Shown here: in pieces, positions 1 to 8,072 of the stretch
Position numbering within the stretch: position 1 is the first letter of the stretch
Layout of the letters: each line of letters begins with the position of its first letter
NCBI RefSeq assembly: GCF_001676615.1
Contig: NZ_LYXZ01000039.1
Coordinates: forward strand, 124,001-188,000
DNA from: Labrys sp. WJW
Lineage (GTDB): Bacteria > Pseudomonadota > Alphaproteobacteria > Rhizobiales > Labraceae
DNA length: 64,000 nucleotides
Direction of reading: 5' to 3'
Translations under genes and position numbers: made by a program
The notes under the pieces: generated by a model
The model's database searches: none
What the model saw: only the letters and a program-made list of their open reading frames with translations
What the model was told of the DNA's origin: nothing

Positions 1-296
1 GCTTCCACCGTGGCGCGGGCCGGGGCCTGGCCGGCAACCACCCAGGCGTCCCAGGCCTCGTTCATCTCGGCCCAGGTGCCGATGTCGGTGAGCCAGATAT
101 TGGCCTTGATCACCTTGGTCTTGTCGGTGCCGGCCTGCTTCAGGGTCTCATCGATCTGGGCGAGAATGTCGGCGGTCTGCTCCTTGACCGACTTGCCGAC
201 CGTGGTCTCGGCGACATAGCCGGACAGGTGGATCTTGTCGCCGTGGATGACGGCATCGCTCATGCGGTTGCCGGCGCCGATACGCTTCAGGGTCAT
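1..296 (-). CDS. RidA family protein, partial (C-terminus beyond left edge)
   Basis: The minus strand from the ATG at 296 reads MTLKRIGAGNRMSDAVIHGD and continues with LSGYVAETTVGKSV, EQTADILAQIDETLKQAG and IWLTDIGTWAEMNEAWDAWV. This is the pattern of small RidA/YjgF proteins, which deaminate reactive enamine/imine intermediates released by PLP enzymes. About 98 of the usual 115-130 residues are visible and the frame is open to the window edge. The conserved Arg late in the family is near the visible end (APARATVEA). It is the last gene of a minus-strand run behind tsaD and gpsA, with a gap of 71 bp. The family is clear; the exact substrate is not. Confidence 0.85.
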   Translation of the reverse strand, partial: MTLKRIGAGNRMSDAVIHGDKIHLSGYVAETTVGKSVKEQTADILAQIDETLKQAGTDKTKVIKANIWLTDIGTWAEMNEAWDAWVVAGQAPARATVE

Positions 297-367
297 GTCA
301 GTCTCCAGGTTTGGTTGGGGTGGCGTTGTCCGGGGCCCTGATGCGTCGGCATCTTCGGGACCGTGGA

Positions 368-1378
368 TTACTCGGCGCGCGGGGGACGCGACAGCAATTG
401 CTTGATGGCCTGGTCGACGCTGGCCTTGCCAGCCACCAGACCGGCGACGGCGGTGGCGATCGGCATGTCGACATGTCTGTCCGCCGCCATGCGCGCCAGG
501 ATCGGGGCGGTCCAGACGCCTTCGGCCAGGCCGACATCGGCGATTGCCGTTTCCAGGCCGATGTCCTTGCCGAGTTCCTCGCCGAAGCGCCGGTTGCGGG
601 AGCGAGACGAGGTGCCGGTAAGGATGAGATCGCCGAGGCCCGACAGGCCTGCCAGCGTTTCCGGGCGGGCGCCGAAGGCAAGGCCGAAGCGCGTGAGCTC
701 GGCGAAGCTGCGGGCGAGGAGGGCCGCCACCGTGCTTTCGCCGAAGCCGCGGCCGGCGGCGATGCCGGCGGCGATGGCGAGCACGTTCTTGGCCGCTCCG
801 CCGATCTCGACACCCCGCAGATCGTCCGTATGGTAGAGACGGAAGGTCGGGGAGCCGATGGCCTTGACCAGGCGTTCGCCGAGCGAGCGATCCGCACAGG
901 CCAGCGTCAGGGCCGTCGGGTAGGCCTTGGCGATGTCGGCGGCGAAGCCCGGTCCGGAGAGCACGGCCGGGATGCAGCCCGGCAGGATCTCGGCGGCGAC
1001 CTGCGAGACGAACTCACCACTCGAGCGCTCGATGCCCTTGGCGGCCAGGATGAGCGGGGTATTGGCCGAGACCATGCCGGCCAGCCGCCCGCAGACATCG
1101 CGCAGGGCCTGGGTCGGAACCGCCAGGATCAGGGCGTCGGCGCGCGCGGCCTCGGCAAGATCGGCGGTGGGGTGGATGGCTTCGGGCAGGGCAAGGCCGT
1201 CGAGCTTCGGCAGCCGGCGTGTCTCCGTCAGTGCAGCCATGGCCGCGGCATCGCGTCCCCACAGGCTGACATGACGGCCGGCGCGGGAGGTGGCGCAAGC
1301 AAGCGCAGCACCGAAAGCGCCGGCGCCGATGACCCCGATGCTTTTGAACCCGGAGCCGTTCAAGCCAGAAGCACTCAA
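368..1378 (-). CDS. gpsA: glycerol-3-phosphate dehydrogenase [NAD(P)+]
   Basis: Reduces dihydroxyacetone phosphate to sn-glycerol-3-phosphate for phospholipid synthesis in the cytosol. The N-terminus carries the Rossmann motif IGVIGAGAFGAALA (glycines about 18, 20, 23). GGAAKNVLAIAAG holds the family's catalytic Lys (about 205), and LAGLSGLGDLILT is the C-terminal substrate signature. About 336 residues, normal length. No ATG fits. The TTG at 1378 overlaps the tsaD stop (TTGA) and has a GGGAG ribosome-binding site 7 bases upstream, so it is preferred; a second TTG at 1363 is the alternative. The overlap implies translational coupling to tsaD, an arrangement common in Rhizobiales. Confidence 0.93.
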   Translation of the reverse strand: MSASGLNGSGFKSIGVIGAGAFGAALACATSRAGRHVSLWGRDAAAMAALTETRRLPKLDGLALPEAIHPTADLAEAARADALILAVPTQALRDVCGRLAGMVSANTPLILAAKGIERSSGEFVSQVAAEILPGCIPAVLSGPGFAADIAKAYPTALTLACADRSLGERLVKAIGSPTFRLYHTDDLRGVEIGGAAKNVLAIAAGIAAGRGFGESTVAALLARSFAELTRFGLAFGARPETLAGLSGLGDLILTGTSSRSRNRRFGEELGKDIGLETAIADVGLAEGVWTAPILARMAADRHVDMPIATAVAGLVAGKASVDQAIKQLLSRPPRAE

Positions 1379-2469
1379 GCTTTCGCTCCCTTGCCGACGC
1401 CGGCCTTGCCGAGGCCCTGCTTGCCCGCGCCCGGTGCATTTGGGTCGAGCGGCCAGCGGGCCCGCGGGCTCACGTCGAGGCCGTCGGTGATGCCGGCAGA
1501 GAGGCGCTCGGCGCCCGCCCAGGCGATCATGGCGCCATTGTCGGTGCACAAAGCGGCCGGCGGCATCACGATGCGCAGGCCCGTCTCCGCGCCGAGGCGC
1601 TGCAGGCCGCGACGGATGGCAAGATTGGCAGCTACGCCGCCTGCGATCACCAGGGCGCTGGGGGACTGCCCGGCGGTCTCGCGGAACCGCCTCAGGCCGA
1701 CGCGCGTGCGGTCGACCACCATGTCCACCACCGCCGCCTGGAAGGAGGCGCAGAGGTCCCTGATATCCTTGGCGGCGAGCGGCGCCAGCCTTTCGGCTTC
1801 GAGCCGGACCGCCGTCTTCAGGCCCGACAGCGAGAAATTCGGATCCGGCCGCCCTTGCAGAGGGCGGGGAAAGGCGAAGCGGGCGGCGTCGCCGCTCATC
1901 GCCTGCGCCTCGACGGCGGGGCCGCCGGGATAGCCCAGGCCCAGCATCTTGGCGGTCTTGTCGAAGGCCTCGCCGATGGCATCGTCGATGGTGGTGCCGA
2001 GCCGGACATAGTCGCCGAGGCCGCGCACGGCCAGGAGCTGGGTGTGGCCGCCGGAGGCCAGCAGCAGGAGATAGGGGAAGGTAACCTGGTCGGTGAGGCG
2101 CGGCGTCAGCGCATGCGCCTCCAGATGGTTGACCGCGACCAGCGGCTTGCCGAGCGAAAGCGCCAGGGCCTTCGCGGTGGTGAGGCCGACGATCACCCCC
2201 CCGATCAGGCCGGGGCCCGCGGCCGCGGCGATGCCGTCGAGCTTGTCGAAGCGGACATCGGCCTCTTCCAGCGCCTGCTCGATGATGTGGTCGAGCACCT
2301 CGACATGGGCGCGCGCGGCGATTTCCGGCACCACTCCGCCATAGGCGGCGTGCTCGGCGATCTGCGACAGCACGACATTGGACAGGATCTCGCCCTCGCC
2401 GTCCTGATTGCGTGCGACGATGGCGGCGGAGGTTTCGTCGCAGGTGGTTTCGATGCCGAGAACGAGCAT
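1375..2469 (-). CDS. tsaD: tRNA N6-adenosine threonylcarbamoyltransferase
   Basis: Transfers the threonylcarbamoyl group to A37 of ANN-decoding tRNAs, together with TsaB and TsaE. The protein begins MLVLGIETTCDETSAAIV, the ASKHA nucleotide-binding start of the family. It has the metal-binding HxxxH in NHLEAHA (H115, H119), LLASGGHTQLL and VIAGGVAANLAIR. 364 residues, close to the usual 340-365. The frame is open further upstream, but the family start is the ATG at 2469; the upstream part lies in a diverged copy of an intergenic repeat (2488-2586). It is coupled to gpsA downstream. In many alphaproteobacteria tsaD is divergent from hemC; here hemC is 7.4 kb away. Confidence 0.95.
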   Translation of the reverse strand: MLVLGIETTCDETSAAIVARNQDGEGEILSNVVLSQIAEHAAYGGVVPEIAARAHVEVLDHIIEQALEEADVRFDKLDGIAAAAGPGLIGGVIVGLTTAKALALSLGKPLVAVNHLEAHALTPRLTDQVTFPYLLLLASGGHTQLLAVRGLGDYVRLGTTIDDAIGEAFDKTAKMLGLGYPGGPAVEAQAMSGDAARFAFPRPLQGRPDPNFSLSGLKTAVRLEAERLAPLAAKDIRDLCASFQAAVVDMVVDRTRVGLRRFRETAGQSPSALVIAGGVAANLAIRRGLQRLGAETGLRIVMPPAALCTDNGAMIAWAGAERLSAGITDGLDVSPRARWPLDPNAPGAGKQGLGKAGVGKGAKA

Positions 2470-2487
2470 GGGGCGGGTGGGTACCTG

Positions 2488-2586
2488 GGCGCTTTGCGAT
2501 AGACGGATCACCAACAATCGCAAAGACGTGTTGCAAGGGGAACCACAGCAAAGAAACGCTTGCGCCGAAACGCGCCTTTGCTTTTG
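2488..2586 (-). repeat. Bipartite dyad repeat, copy C (diverged)
   Basis: Read on the minus strand, this stretch aligns with the two better copies at 19446-19553 and 42827-42932: an AGCAAAG...AACGCTT...TTTGCT dyad, then a second module with TTGCGATT...AATCGCAAA. It has more mismatches, so it is an older copy. It begins 19 bp upstream of the tsaD start codon and may therefore lie in the tsaD leader. Found by eye. Confidence 0.6.
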
Positions 2587-2669
2587 GAGCTGATGGCACA
2601 CCCTATAGCACGATCCGCTCGCCGGGATAGGGGCGAGGCCATTCCCGCCGAGCACGGGAGGCTCCCGTT

Positions 2670-3308
2670 TCAGCCGTGCCAGTGCGAGCAGCGGATCACC
2701 GAGCAGAAATTGCCGCGCTGGAAATGAGGCTCCTTGTCGGCGATCACGTCCGCCTTGACGTTGCCGAAGGTGGTCTGGGGCTTGTGCCGGATGCCGTCAT
2801 AGAAGGCCTGGATGATGTCCTCCTTGAAATGCGGCGTGCGCGGATGGGCGCCGACCACGGCCTCGCGTTCGGCCTCGCCATATTGGTCATAGGTCAGGCC
2901 GAGCACGTCCATCTCGACGCCTGCCGTCACCAGGGCGACGACCGGGTGCATGTGCTCGGGAATGCCCGGCGTGGTGTGCAGTGCGATCGCCGCCCAGACG
3001 AGGTCGATGTCGGCAGGCGTGATGCCGCGGCTCGACAGGAAGTCGCGGGCGGCATTGGCGCCGTCGACCTCGAAGCGCTCGGTCGCGCTGCTATGGCCAG
3101 GCATCAGCCCGATGTCGTGGAACATGGCGCCGGCATAGAGGAGCTCGGGATCGAAGGTCAGCCCACGGCGCTTGCCGGCCAGGGCGCCGAAATAGAAGAC
3201 CCGGCTGGAATGGTGGAACAGGAGCGGGGTTTCGGTGTCGCGGATGAAGGCAGTGATGTCCCGGCACAGGCAGCTGTCCGGTATTTCGATGCCTGAAATG
3301 GCGGTCAT
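2670..3308 (-). CDS. HD-domain hydrolase
   Basis: A 212-residue soluble protein with the HD metal-binding pattern: FHHSSRV (H32/H33), MFHDIGL (H64-D65), then IALHTTPGIPEHMHP and a downstream Asp in GVEMDVLGL. The overall pattern resembles the cyanamide hydratase/Ddi2-like branch of HD hydrolases more than nucleotide hydrolases, but the substrate cannot be read from sequence. The ATG at 3308 is preferred because GGAG lies 8 bases before it; an upstream ATG at 3332 has weaker support. The gene is divergent from a GlxA-type AraC regulator, and a CCAGTG-N5-CACTGG dyad lies just upstream of its ribosome-binding site, so the pair probably forms a regulator-target unit. Confidence 0.8.
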   Translation of the reverse strand: MTAISGIEIPDSCLCRDITAFIRDTETPLLFHHSSRVFYFGALAGKRRGLTFDPELLYAGAMFHDIGLMPGHSSATERFEVDGANAARDFLSSRGITPADIDLVWAAIALHTTPGIPEHMHPVVALVTAGVEMDVLGLTYDQYGEAEREAVVGAHPRTPHFKEDIIQAFYDGIRHKPQTTFGNVKADVIADKEPHFQRGNFCSVIRCSHWHG

Positions 3309-3318
3309 TTCGATATCT

Positions 3319-3359
3319 CCAGTGGATTTCACTGGCGCAGAGCCTAGGCTCGTCCTAGG
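3319..3359. promoter_or_regulatory. Putative operator elements between HD hydrolase and GlxA-type regulator
   Basis: Two signals sit in the 126-bp divergent region. One is a perfect dyad CCAGTG-GATTT-CACTGG at 3319-3335, starting 11 bp upstream of the HD gene start. The other is a direct pair of CCTAGG at 3343-3348 and 3354-3359, 11 bp apart or about one helical turn, a spacing that suits AraC-family half-sites. No protein-DNA evidence exists here; assignment to the adjacent regulator is inference from position. Confidence 0.4.
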
Positions 3360-3434
3360 TATGGCTTCAATCGGTGTATTACTCCGATTTCTGCCAAAAC
3401 CGGTTGCAAGCGGACGCTGATGCCGGGAGTGCCC

Positions 3435-4427
3435 ATGTCGGGAATGCTGATGTCTGGGAACGAGACCAAGACCATTGCGATACTGGCCCTGCAGGGCGTG
3501 CAGCTGCTCGACGTATCCGGGCCGATGGACGTCTTTGCCGAGGCCAACACGCAGGCTGGCCGGGAGGTCTATCGCCTCCTTGTCGCGTCCCGAAGCGAGG
3601 AGGCGATCCGCAGTTCCTCGGGCGCCCGCCTGCTGCCCGACATCGTGATCGGGGCGGATGGCGGCGAGCCCGTCGATACGCTTCTCGTTGCCGGCAGCCC
3701 CAACGCAGCGGTGACCGAACCCGATGCGGCCGTGCTCGCCTGGCTGAAGCGGGTGGCTGCCACGACGCGGCGCTATGGTTCAGTTTGCGCCGGAGCCTTC
3801 GTCTTGGCTGCTGCCGGGTTGCTGGCGGGCCGGCGGGTCGCCACCCATTGGGCCGTGGCGGATCGTCTGGCCCGGGCCTATCCCGACATTGCCGTGGACC
3901 CCGACGCCATCCATATCCGCGACGGGCGGCTGCGTACCGCGGCCGGCGTGACGGCCGGGCTCGACCTTGCACTGGCGCTGGTTGAGGAGGATCTGGGACG
4001 GGAAATCGCCATGCGCGTCGCCGCGCAACTGGTGATGTTCTTCAAGCGTCCCGGCGGCCAGATGCAGTTCAGCCGCCGTGAGGAAGCCCTTCCCGCAGGA
4101 CGCTCGGCGCTGCAGGAGCTCCAGCGCTGGGTGGCCGCCAATCCTGCCGAGCGGCACAGCGTCGCCAGCATGGCCAGGCGCCTCAATCTGAGCCCACGTC
4201 ATTTCGCCCGGGTCTTCGCCATGGAGGTCGGCGTGACGCCGGCGAGTTGGGTTGAGGCGTCCCGTATCTCCGTCGCCCGGCGCCTGCTCGAGACAGGTCA
4301 AAGCCCGCCCAAACAGGTGGCGGCGACGTGTGGATTCGCCAATGCCGACGTGCTGCGCCGGGCCTTCATGCGGCATGTCGGCGTCACGCCCGCCGATTAT
4401 CGCAGGCGCTTCACGCCGGAGGATTGA
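3435..4427 (+). CDS. GlxA family transcriptional regulator (DJ-1/PfpI + AraC HTH)
   Basis: An N-terminal DJ-1/PfpI-like domain (TIAILALQGVQLLDVSGPMDVFAEAN to about residue 190) has the nucleophile-elbow motif GSVCAGAFVLAAAGLL, used for ligand sensing in this family. The C-terminal AraC/XylS double helix-turn-helix follows: SVASMARRLNLSPRHFARVF, then VAATCGFANADVLRRAFMRHVGVTPADYRRRF. About 330 residues, typical. Several in-frame ATGs occur (3420, 3435, 3444, 3450); 3435 has GGGAG 5 bases upstream and is chosen. Its divergent position to the HD hydrolase suggests that gene is its target. Confidence 0.88.
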   Translation: MSGMLMSGNETKTIAILALQGVQLLDVSGPMDVFAEANTQAGREVYRLLVASRSEEAIRSSSGARLLPDIVIGADGGEPVDTLLVAGSPNAAVTEPDAAVLAWLKRVAATTRRYGSVCAGAFVLAAAGLLAGRRVATHWAVADRLARAYPDIAVDPDAIHIRDGRLRTAAGVTAGLDLALALVEEDLGREIAMRVAAQLVMFFKRPGGQMQFSRREEALPAGRSALQELQRWVAANPAERHSVASMARRLNLSPRHFARVFAMEVGVTPASWVEASRISVARRLLETGQSPPKQVAATCGFANADVLRRAFMRHVGVTPADYRRRFTPED

Positions 4428-4487
4428 TCGACATCTTCGGCCTTGGCGGGGGAAAACGGCCGGCCGGGGTTTGCCTGGCTGCTGCCG

Positions 4488-4504
4488 GAAACGCTAAACG
4501 TTTC
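4488..4504. promoter_or_regulatory. Short dyad upstream of the exonuclease gene
   Basis: GAAACG-CTAAA-CGTTTC forms a 6-bp perfect dyad with 5-bp spacing, 41 bp before the exonuclease start. It may be an operator or chance; no regulator gene with this site type is nearby. Confidence 0.25.
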
Positions 4505-4544
4505 ACCACTGCCGGATCATTGAGTCGGCGAGAAAGGGGGAAGC

Positions 4545-5531
4545 ATGGGCGAACAATTCGACATGTTTCGGACCGAGGCGCTTCCGGAGAGGCGCCCACC
4601 GGCCACACGGGCCAAGCGTGCCCTTCCCGCACCGGCCCGCCAGCACGAGGCGCTCGACGAGGCTGCCCTGGTCAGCATGCTGGAGGCAACCGGCCGCTAC
4701 CGCATCCTGCGCAAGCTGGAGCCGCGCTCCGTCATCCCGCGGGACAAGAGCCGGTTTCCGCGCCTGGCTGTCATCGTCGATACCGAGACCACCGGCCTCG
4801 ATCATGAGAAGAACGAGATCATCGAGCTCGGCATGGTGGCGGTCACCTATGATCCGGCCGGCCAGGTCGGCGATGTCGTCGGCGTCTTCAATGCCCTGCG
4901 CCAGCCCGGGGAACCGATCCCGCCCGAGATCACCAGGCTGACCGGCATCACCGACGCCATGGTGGCCGGCAAGCATATCTCGCCGGCCGAAGTCGAGGCC
5001 TTCATCGAGCCCGCGGACCTGGTCATTGCGCATAATGCGCGGTTCGACCGTCCCTTCTGCGAACGCTTCGCGCCGGGGTTCTCGCCCAAGCCCTGGGCAT
5101 GCTCGAATGTGGAGATCGCCTGGTCCGACCGTGGCTTCGAGGGTACCAAGCTCGGCTATCTCCTGGGACAATCGGGCTATTTCCACAACGGGCATCGCGC
5201 GGTCGACGATTGCCATGCGCTGCTGGAGGTGCTTGTCCGGCCGAGCGGACCGGGCAGGACCGCCCCCTTCGCCGAACTGCTGAAGGCATCGGAACGGGCC
5301 CGGATCAGGATCTCGGCGACCAACAGTCCCTTCGACATGAAGGATCGGCTCAAGGCGCGCGGCTATCGCTGGAACGACGGCAGCAATGGCCAGCCCAAGA
5401 GCTGGTGGACCGAAGTCGGCGAAGAGGACGCGGAGGCGGAGCTGAAATTCCTCCGCGCCGAGATCTATCAATGGCCGGAGGCCAGGCCCCTGACGCAGCG
5501 CCTGGCCGCGACGGATCGGTTCAAGGCCTAG
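4545..5531 (+). CDS. DEDDh-type 3'-5' exonuclease (DnaQ/epsilon-like)
   Basis: The protein has the exonuclease motifs of the DnaQ superfamily. ExoI is AVIVDTETTGLDH (D79, E81), ExoII is LVIAHNARFDRPFCERF, and ExoIII is HNGHRAVDDCHALLEVL with the DEDDh His. 328 residues: an N-terminal extension of about 70 residues, a catalytic domain at about 72-240, and a C-terminal region with ARGYRWNDGSNGQPKSWWTEV, a module seen in stand-alone exonucleases of this type. It is not the replicative epsilon subunit by architecture; a role in repair or nucleic-acid processing is inferred. The start is supported by AAAGGGGGAAGC before the ATG. It is convergent with galE. Confidence 0.88.
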   Translation: MGEQFDMFRTEALPERRPPATRAKRALPAPARQHEALDEAALVSMLEATGRYRILRKLEPRSVIPRDKSRFPRLAVIVDTETTGLDHEKNEIIELGMVAVTYDPAGQVGDVVGVFNALRQPGEPIPPEITRLTGITDAMVAGKHISPAEVEAFIEPADLVIAHNARFDRPFCERFAPGFSPKPWACSNVEIAWSDRGFEGTKLGYLLGQSGYFHNGHRAVDDCHALLEVLVRPSGPGRTAPFAELLKASERARIRISATNSPFDMKDRLKARGYRWNDGSNGQPKSWWTEVGEEDAEAELKFLRAEIYQWPEARPLTQRLAATDRFKA

Positions 5532-5572
5532 CCGGGTGGACTTACCCCTCCGGCTGCCTGTCTTCGGAGCGT

Positions 5573-6553
5573 TCAGGCCGCCAGATTGTGCCGGAACCAG
5601 GATACGGCGCTGCCCACGATGGTATCGATCTCGCGGTGCTGGGGATGCCAGCCCAGCAATTCGGCAGCCCTGGTGGCGGCGGCGTAGAGGCTGGCGGGGT
5701 CGCCGGGCCGCCGCGGCTGGAAGCGGATGTCGAGCTTGCGGCCGGTGCAGCGCTGCACAGCCTCGAGAATCTCGATCACCGAGGTGCCGATGCCGGTGCC
5801 GAGATTGAAGGCGGAGCTTTCGCCGCCCGCCTTGAGATAGTCGATGGCCCGCACATGGGCATCGGCGATATCGGCGACATGCACATAGTCGCGGACGGCC
5901 GAACCGTCGGGCGTGGGATAGTCCCGGCCCAGCACGTTGAAGATGGGCCGATGGCTGAGGGCGGCCTGGATGGCGAGCGGGATGACATGAGTTTCCGGCT
6001 CATGGCGCTCGCCCAGTTCGCCGTCGAGATCGGCACCGGCGGCATTGAAATAGCGCATCGCCGCCCATTTCAAGCCATAGGCGGTGCCGTAGTCGGCCAG
6101 GGCATGCTCCACCGCCAGCTTGGTCGCGCCATAGGGGCTGATCGGATTGCGCGGTGCGCTCTCCAGGATCGGCAGGCAGGTGGGAATACCATAGGTCGCG
6201 CAGGTCGAGGACAGGATGAAGGTCTCGATCTCGTTCTGGCGTACCGCCTCGAGCAGGGTCAGCGAGCCCACGACGTTGTTGGAATAATATTTGGCGGGAT
6301 CGGCGACGGATTCGCCCACCGTGGAACTGGCCGCGAAATGCATCACCGCTTCGGGCTTGTAGTGGGTGATCACCTTGTTGAGGAAGGCGCTGTTGCGGAT
6401 GTCGCCGACTTCCAGCGGTCCCCATTTGACCGCATCGGCATGGCCCAGGGAGAGATTGTCGACGACGACGGGGTCATAACCTGCCAGGGCCAGGGCCTTG
6501 CAGGCGTGGCTGCCGATGTAGCCGGCGCCACCAGTTACCAGAACACGAGTCAT
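5573..6553 (-). CDS. galE: UDP-glucose 4-epimerase
   Basis: Interconverts UDP-glucose and UDP-galactose for exopolysaccharide, LPS or galactose use. The NAD-binding motif VTGGAGYIGSH is at residues 6-15, ILSSTCATYG holds the catalytic Ser/Thr, and SPYGATK has the catalytic Y141-x3-K145. GRDYPTPDGSAVRDYVHV is the typical substrate-side signature. 326 residues, family length. The ATG at 6553 fits the family start; ATG 6565 is possible. No other sugar-nucleotide genes adjoin it. Confidence 0.93.
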   Translation of the reverse strand: MTRVLVTGGAGYIGSHACKALALAGYDPVVVDNLSLGHADAVKWGPLEVGDIRNSAFLNKVITHYKPEAVMHFAASSTVGESVADPAKYYSNNVVGSLTLLEAVRQNEIETFILSSTCATYGIPTCLPILESAPRNPISPYGATKLAVEHALADYGTAYGLKWAAMRYFNAAGADLDGELGERHEPETHVIPLAIQAALSHRPIFNVLGRDYPTPDGSAVRDYVHVADIADAHVRAIDYLKAGGESSAFNLGTGIGTSVIEILEAVQRCTGRKLDIRFQPRRPGDPASLYAAATRAAELLGWHPQHREIDTIVGSAVSWFRHNLAA

Positions 6554-6855
6554 GTTGGTTCCCATACTTGCAGGGCTCAATCGGCCCGGTCCCGCGTATC
6601 GGGACTTCTCACCGCGATTGGCCTGTCAGGTGCGTCACTGCTGTTAACCAAGATGTAACCCCAGATTGCGGGCGCGACTAGCTGGGAATGAGCGGTATTG
6701 CCGCACCGAAAGGATAGGGGGCTCACGCGTCGGCCCCCCTCCCAAAAGATTGAGCCACCCGCCCATTTCGGTGGCGGCGCCGGCGCCGGCCTCCCAACGA
6801 GCGGGGCGGCGGGTCTTCCCGCAGATCGCGGGGAATATGGAATCGCAGGGCGCCT

Positions 6856-7986
6856 TTAGCCGTAAACGGCCGCCCGGAGGGCATCGGGATAGGCACCGCC
6901 GACACCCGCGACCGCCGTGTTGGTGAACATGACCACCGAAAGCTTGCGTGCGGGATCCACGAACCAGCTGTGACCATAGACGCCGCCCCATTGCCAGCAT
7001 CCGGGCGAGCCGGGCATGCCGGCAAGGGCGGGATCGCGCAGGATCGACCAGCCGAGGCTGAAGCCGCAGCCGGGGTCCTCGATGGCGAGAGCGGCGACCG
7101 CATCCTCGCTCAGGAGGCGCTGGCTTTCCGGGGAGAGAATCGGCGCCCCACCGCTGCGGACCGCTTCGAGAAAGGTGAGGAAGTCGCCGGCAGTGCCCAC
7201 CATGCCGGCGCCGCCGGAGGGGAAGGACGTGGGGTCGAAAGCCCGCTGCGGCGCGAAGGTGAGCCACCAGCCATTGTGGCATACACGCTGGATCTCGCCC
7301 ATGCGCACCGGGCGGGGCACGCCATCGGCATAGGCGGTCGCCAGGCGGTGGGGCTTGCTGGCCACGAATTCGGTGTCGGCCATGCCGAGCGGCCCGGTGA
7401 CGCGTTCGGCCACGATCTCGGGCAGGCTCTTGCCGGCGGCCTTCTCCATCAGCCCGCCCAGCACGTCGATCGCCACCGAGTAGCGCCAGGCGCTGCCGGG
7501 CGCGAAGGCCAATGGTTGGGCCGCGATCTTGTCGAGATTCTCCGCCATGCCGCGGCCGAGCCGGTCGAGACCGCTGGAGATGTCGGCGTCGTCGCCGTAG
7601 TCATAGCCCAGGCCGGCCGTGTGGCTGAGGAGATGACGCACGGTGATCACCGGCTCGCTGCCATCGGGGAGCCTGGGGCGGAACGTCGGAAGGTGACGGG
7701 TCACGGGGTCGTCGAGGCCGAGTTGCCCGGCCTCGATCAGCGCCAGCGCGGCGGCGGCCACCATCGGCTTGGTCACCGAGGCGAGGCGGAAGATGGTGTC
7801 CCCGGCCATCGGCACGCCGGCTTCGCGATCGGCGTGGCCAGCGGCACGGCGATAGACGATCTCGCCCGCCTCGGCCACCAGCACCACGGCGCCGACGATG
7901 CGTTCCTCGGCGATGGCGGCGTCGATCACGGCATCGAGGCGCTCCATACGGGCTTGGCTGATGGCGGGGGAAGGCTGGCCGTGCAT
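6856..7986 (-). CDS. Serine hydrolase, beta-lactamase/class C-like (EstB/family VIII type)
   Basis: 376 residues, with LASVTKPMVAAAAL containing the S-x-x-K nucleophile (Ser about 70) and WRYSVAIDVLGGLME containing the Tyr of the YxV/YxN element. HTAGLGYDYG and GCWQWGGVYGHSWFVDPARKLSVVMFTN cover the third active-site region. The pattern matches esterases and beta-lactamase-related hydrolases, not necessarily a drug-hydrolysing enzyme. There is no signal peptide from the chosen ATG at 7986 (GGAG 7 bases upstream), so it is probably cytosolic. It is on the same strand as the exported alpha/beta hydrolase 86 bp upstream. The substrate is unknown. Confidence 0.88.
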   Translation of the reverse strand: MHGQPSPAISQARMERLDAVIDAAIAEERIVGAVVLVAEAGEIVYRRAAGHADREAGVPMAGDTIFRLASVTKPMVAAAALALIEAGQLGLDDPVTRHLPTFRPRLPDGSEPVITVRHLLSHTAGLGYDYGDDADISSGLDRLGRGMAENLDKIAAQPLAFAPGSAWRYSVAIDVLGGLMEKAAGKSLPEIVAERVTGPLGMADTEFVASKPHRLATAYADGVPRPVRMGEIQRVCHNGWWLTFAPQRAFDPTSFPSGGAGMVGTAGDFLTFLEAVRSGGAPILSPESQRLLSEDAVAALAIEDPGCGFSLGWSILRDPALAGMPGSPGCWQWGGVYGHSWFVDPARKLSVVMFTNTAVAGVGGAYPDALRAAVYG

Positions 7987-8072
7987 GGGGAAGCTCCGAA
8001 GCGGGATGGTGCCGGACAATCGGCAACAAACCCGCTTCTTTCAAGCCCCTTTCCGGGGGCACCCCGTGGTGG

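Noticed and set aside
311..1933. Long plus-strand open frame opposite gpsA and tsaD
   Set aside because: It is antisense to two certain genes. Its Arg/Gly/Asp-rich sequence without motifs is what GC-rich coding DNA gives on the opposite strand.
5099..6658. 519-residue plus-strand frame across the exonuclease end and galE
   Set aside because: It overlaps two well-supported genes in other frames and has no family motif.
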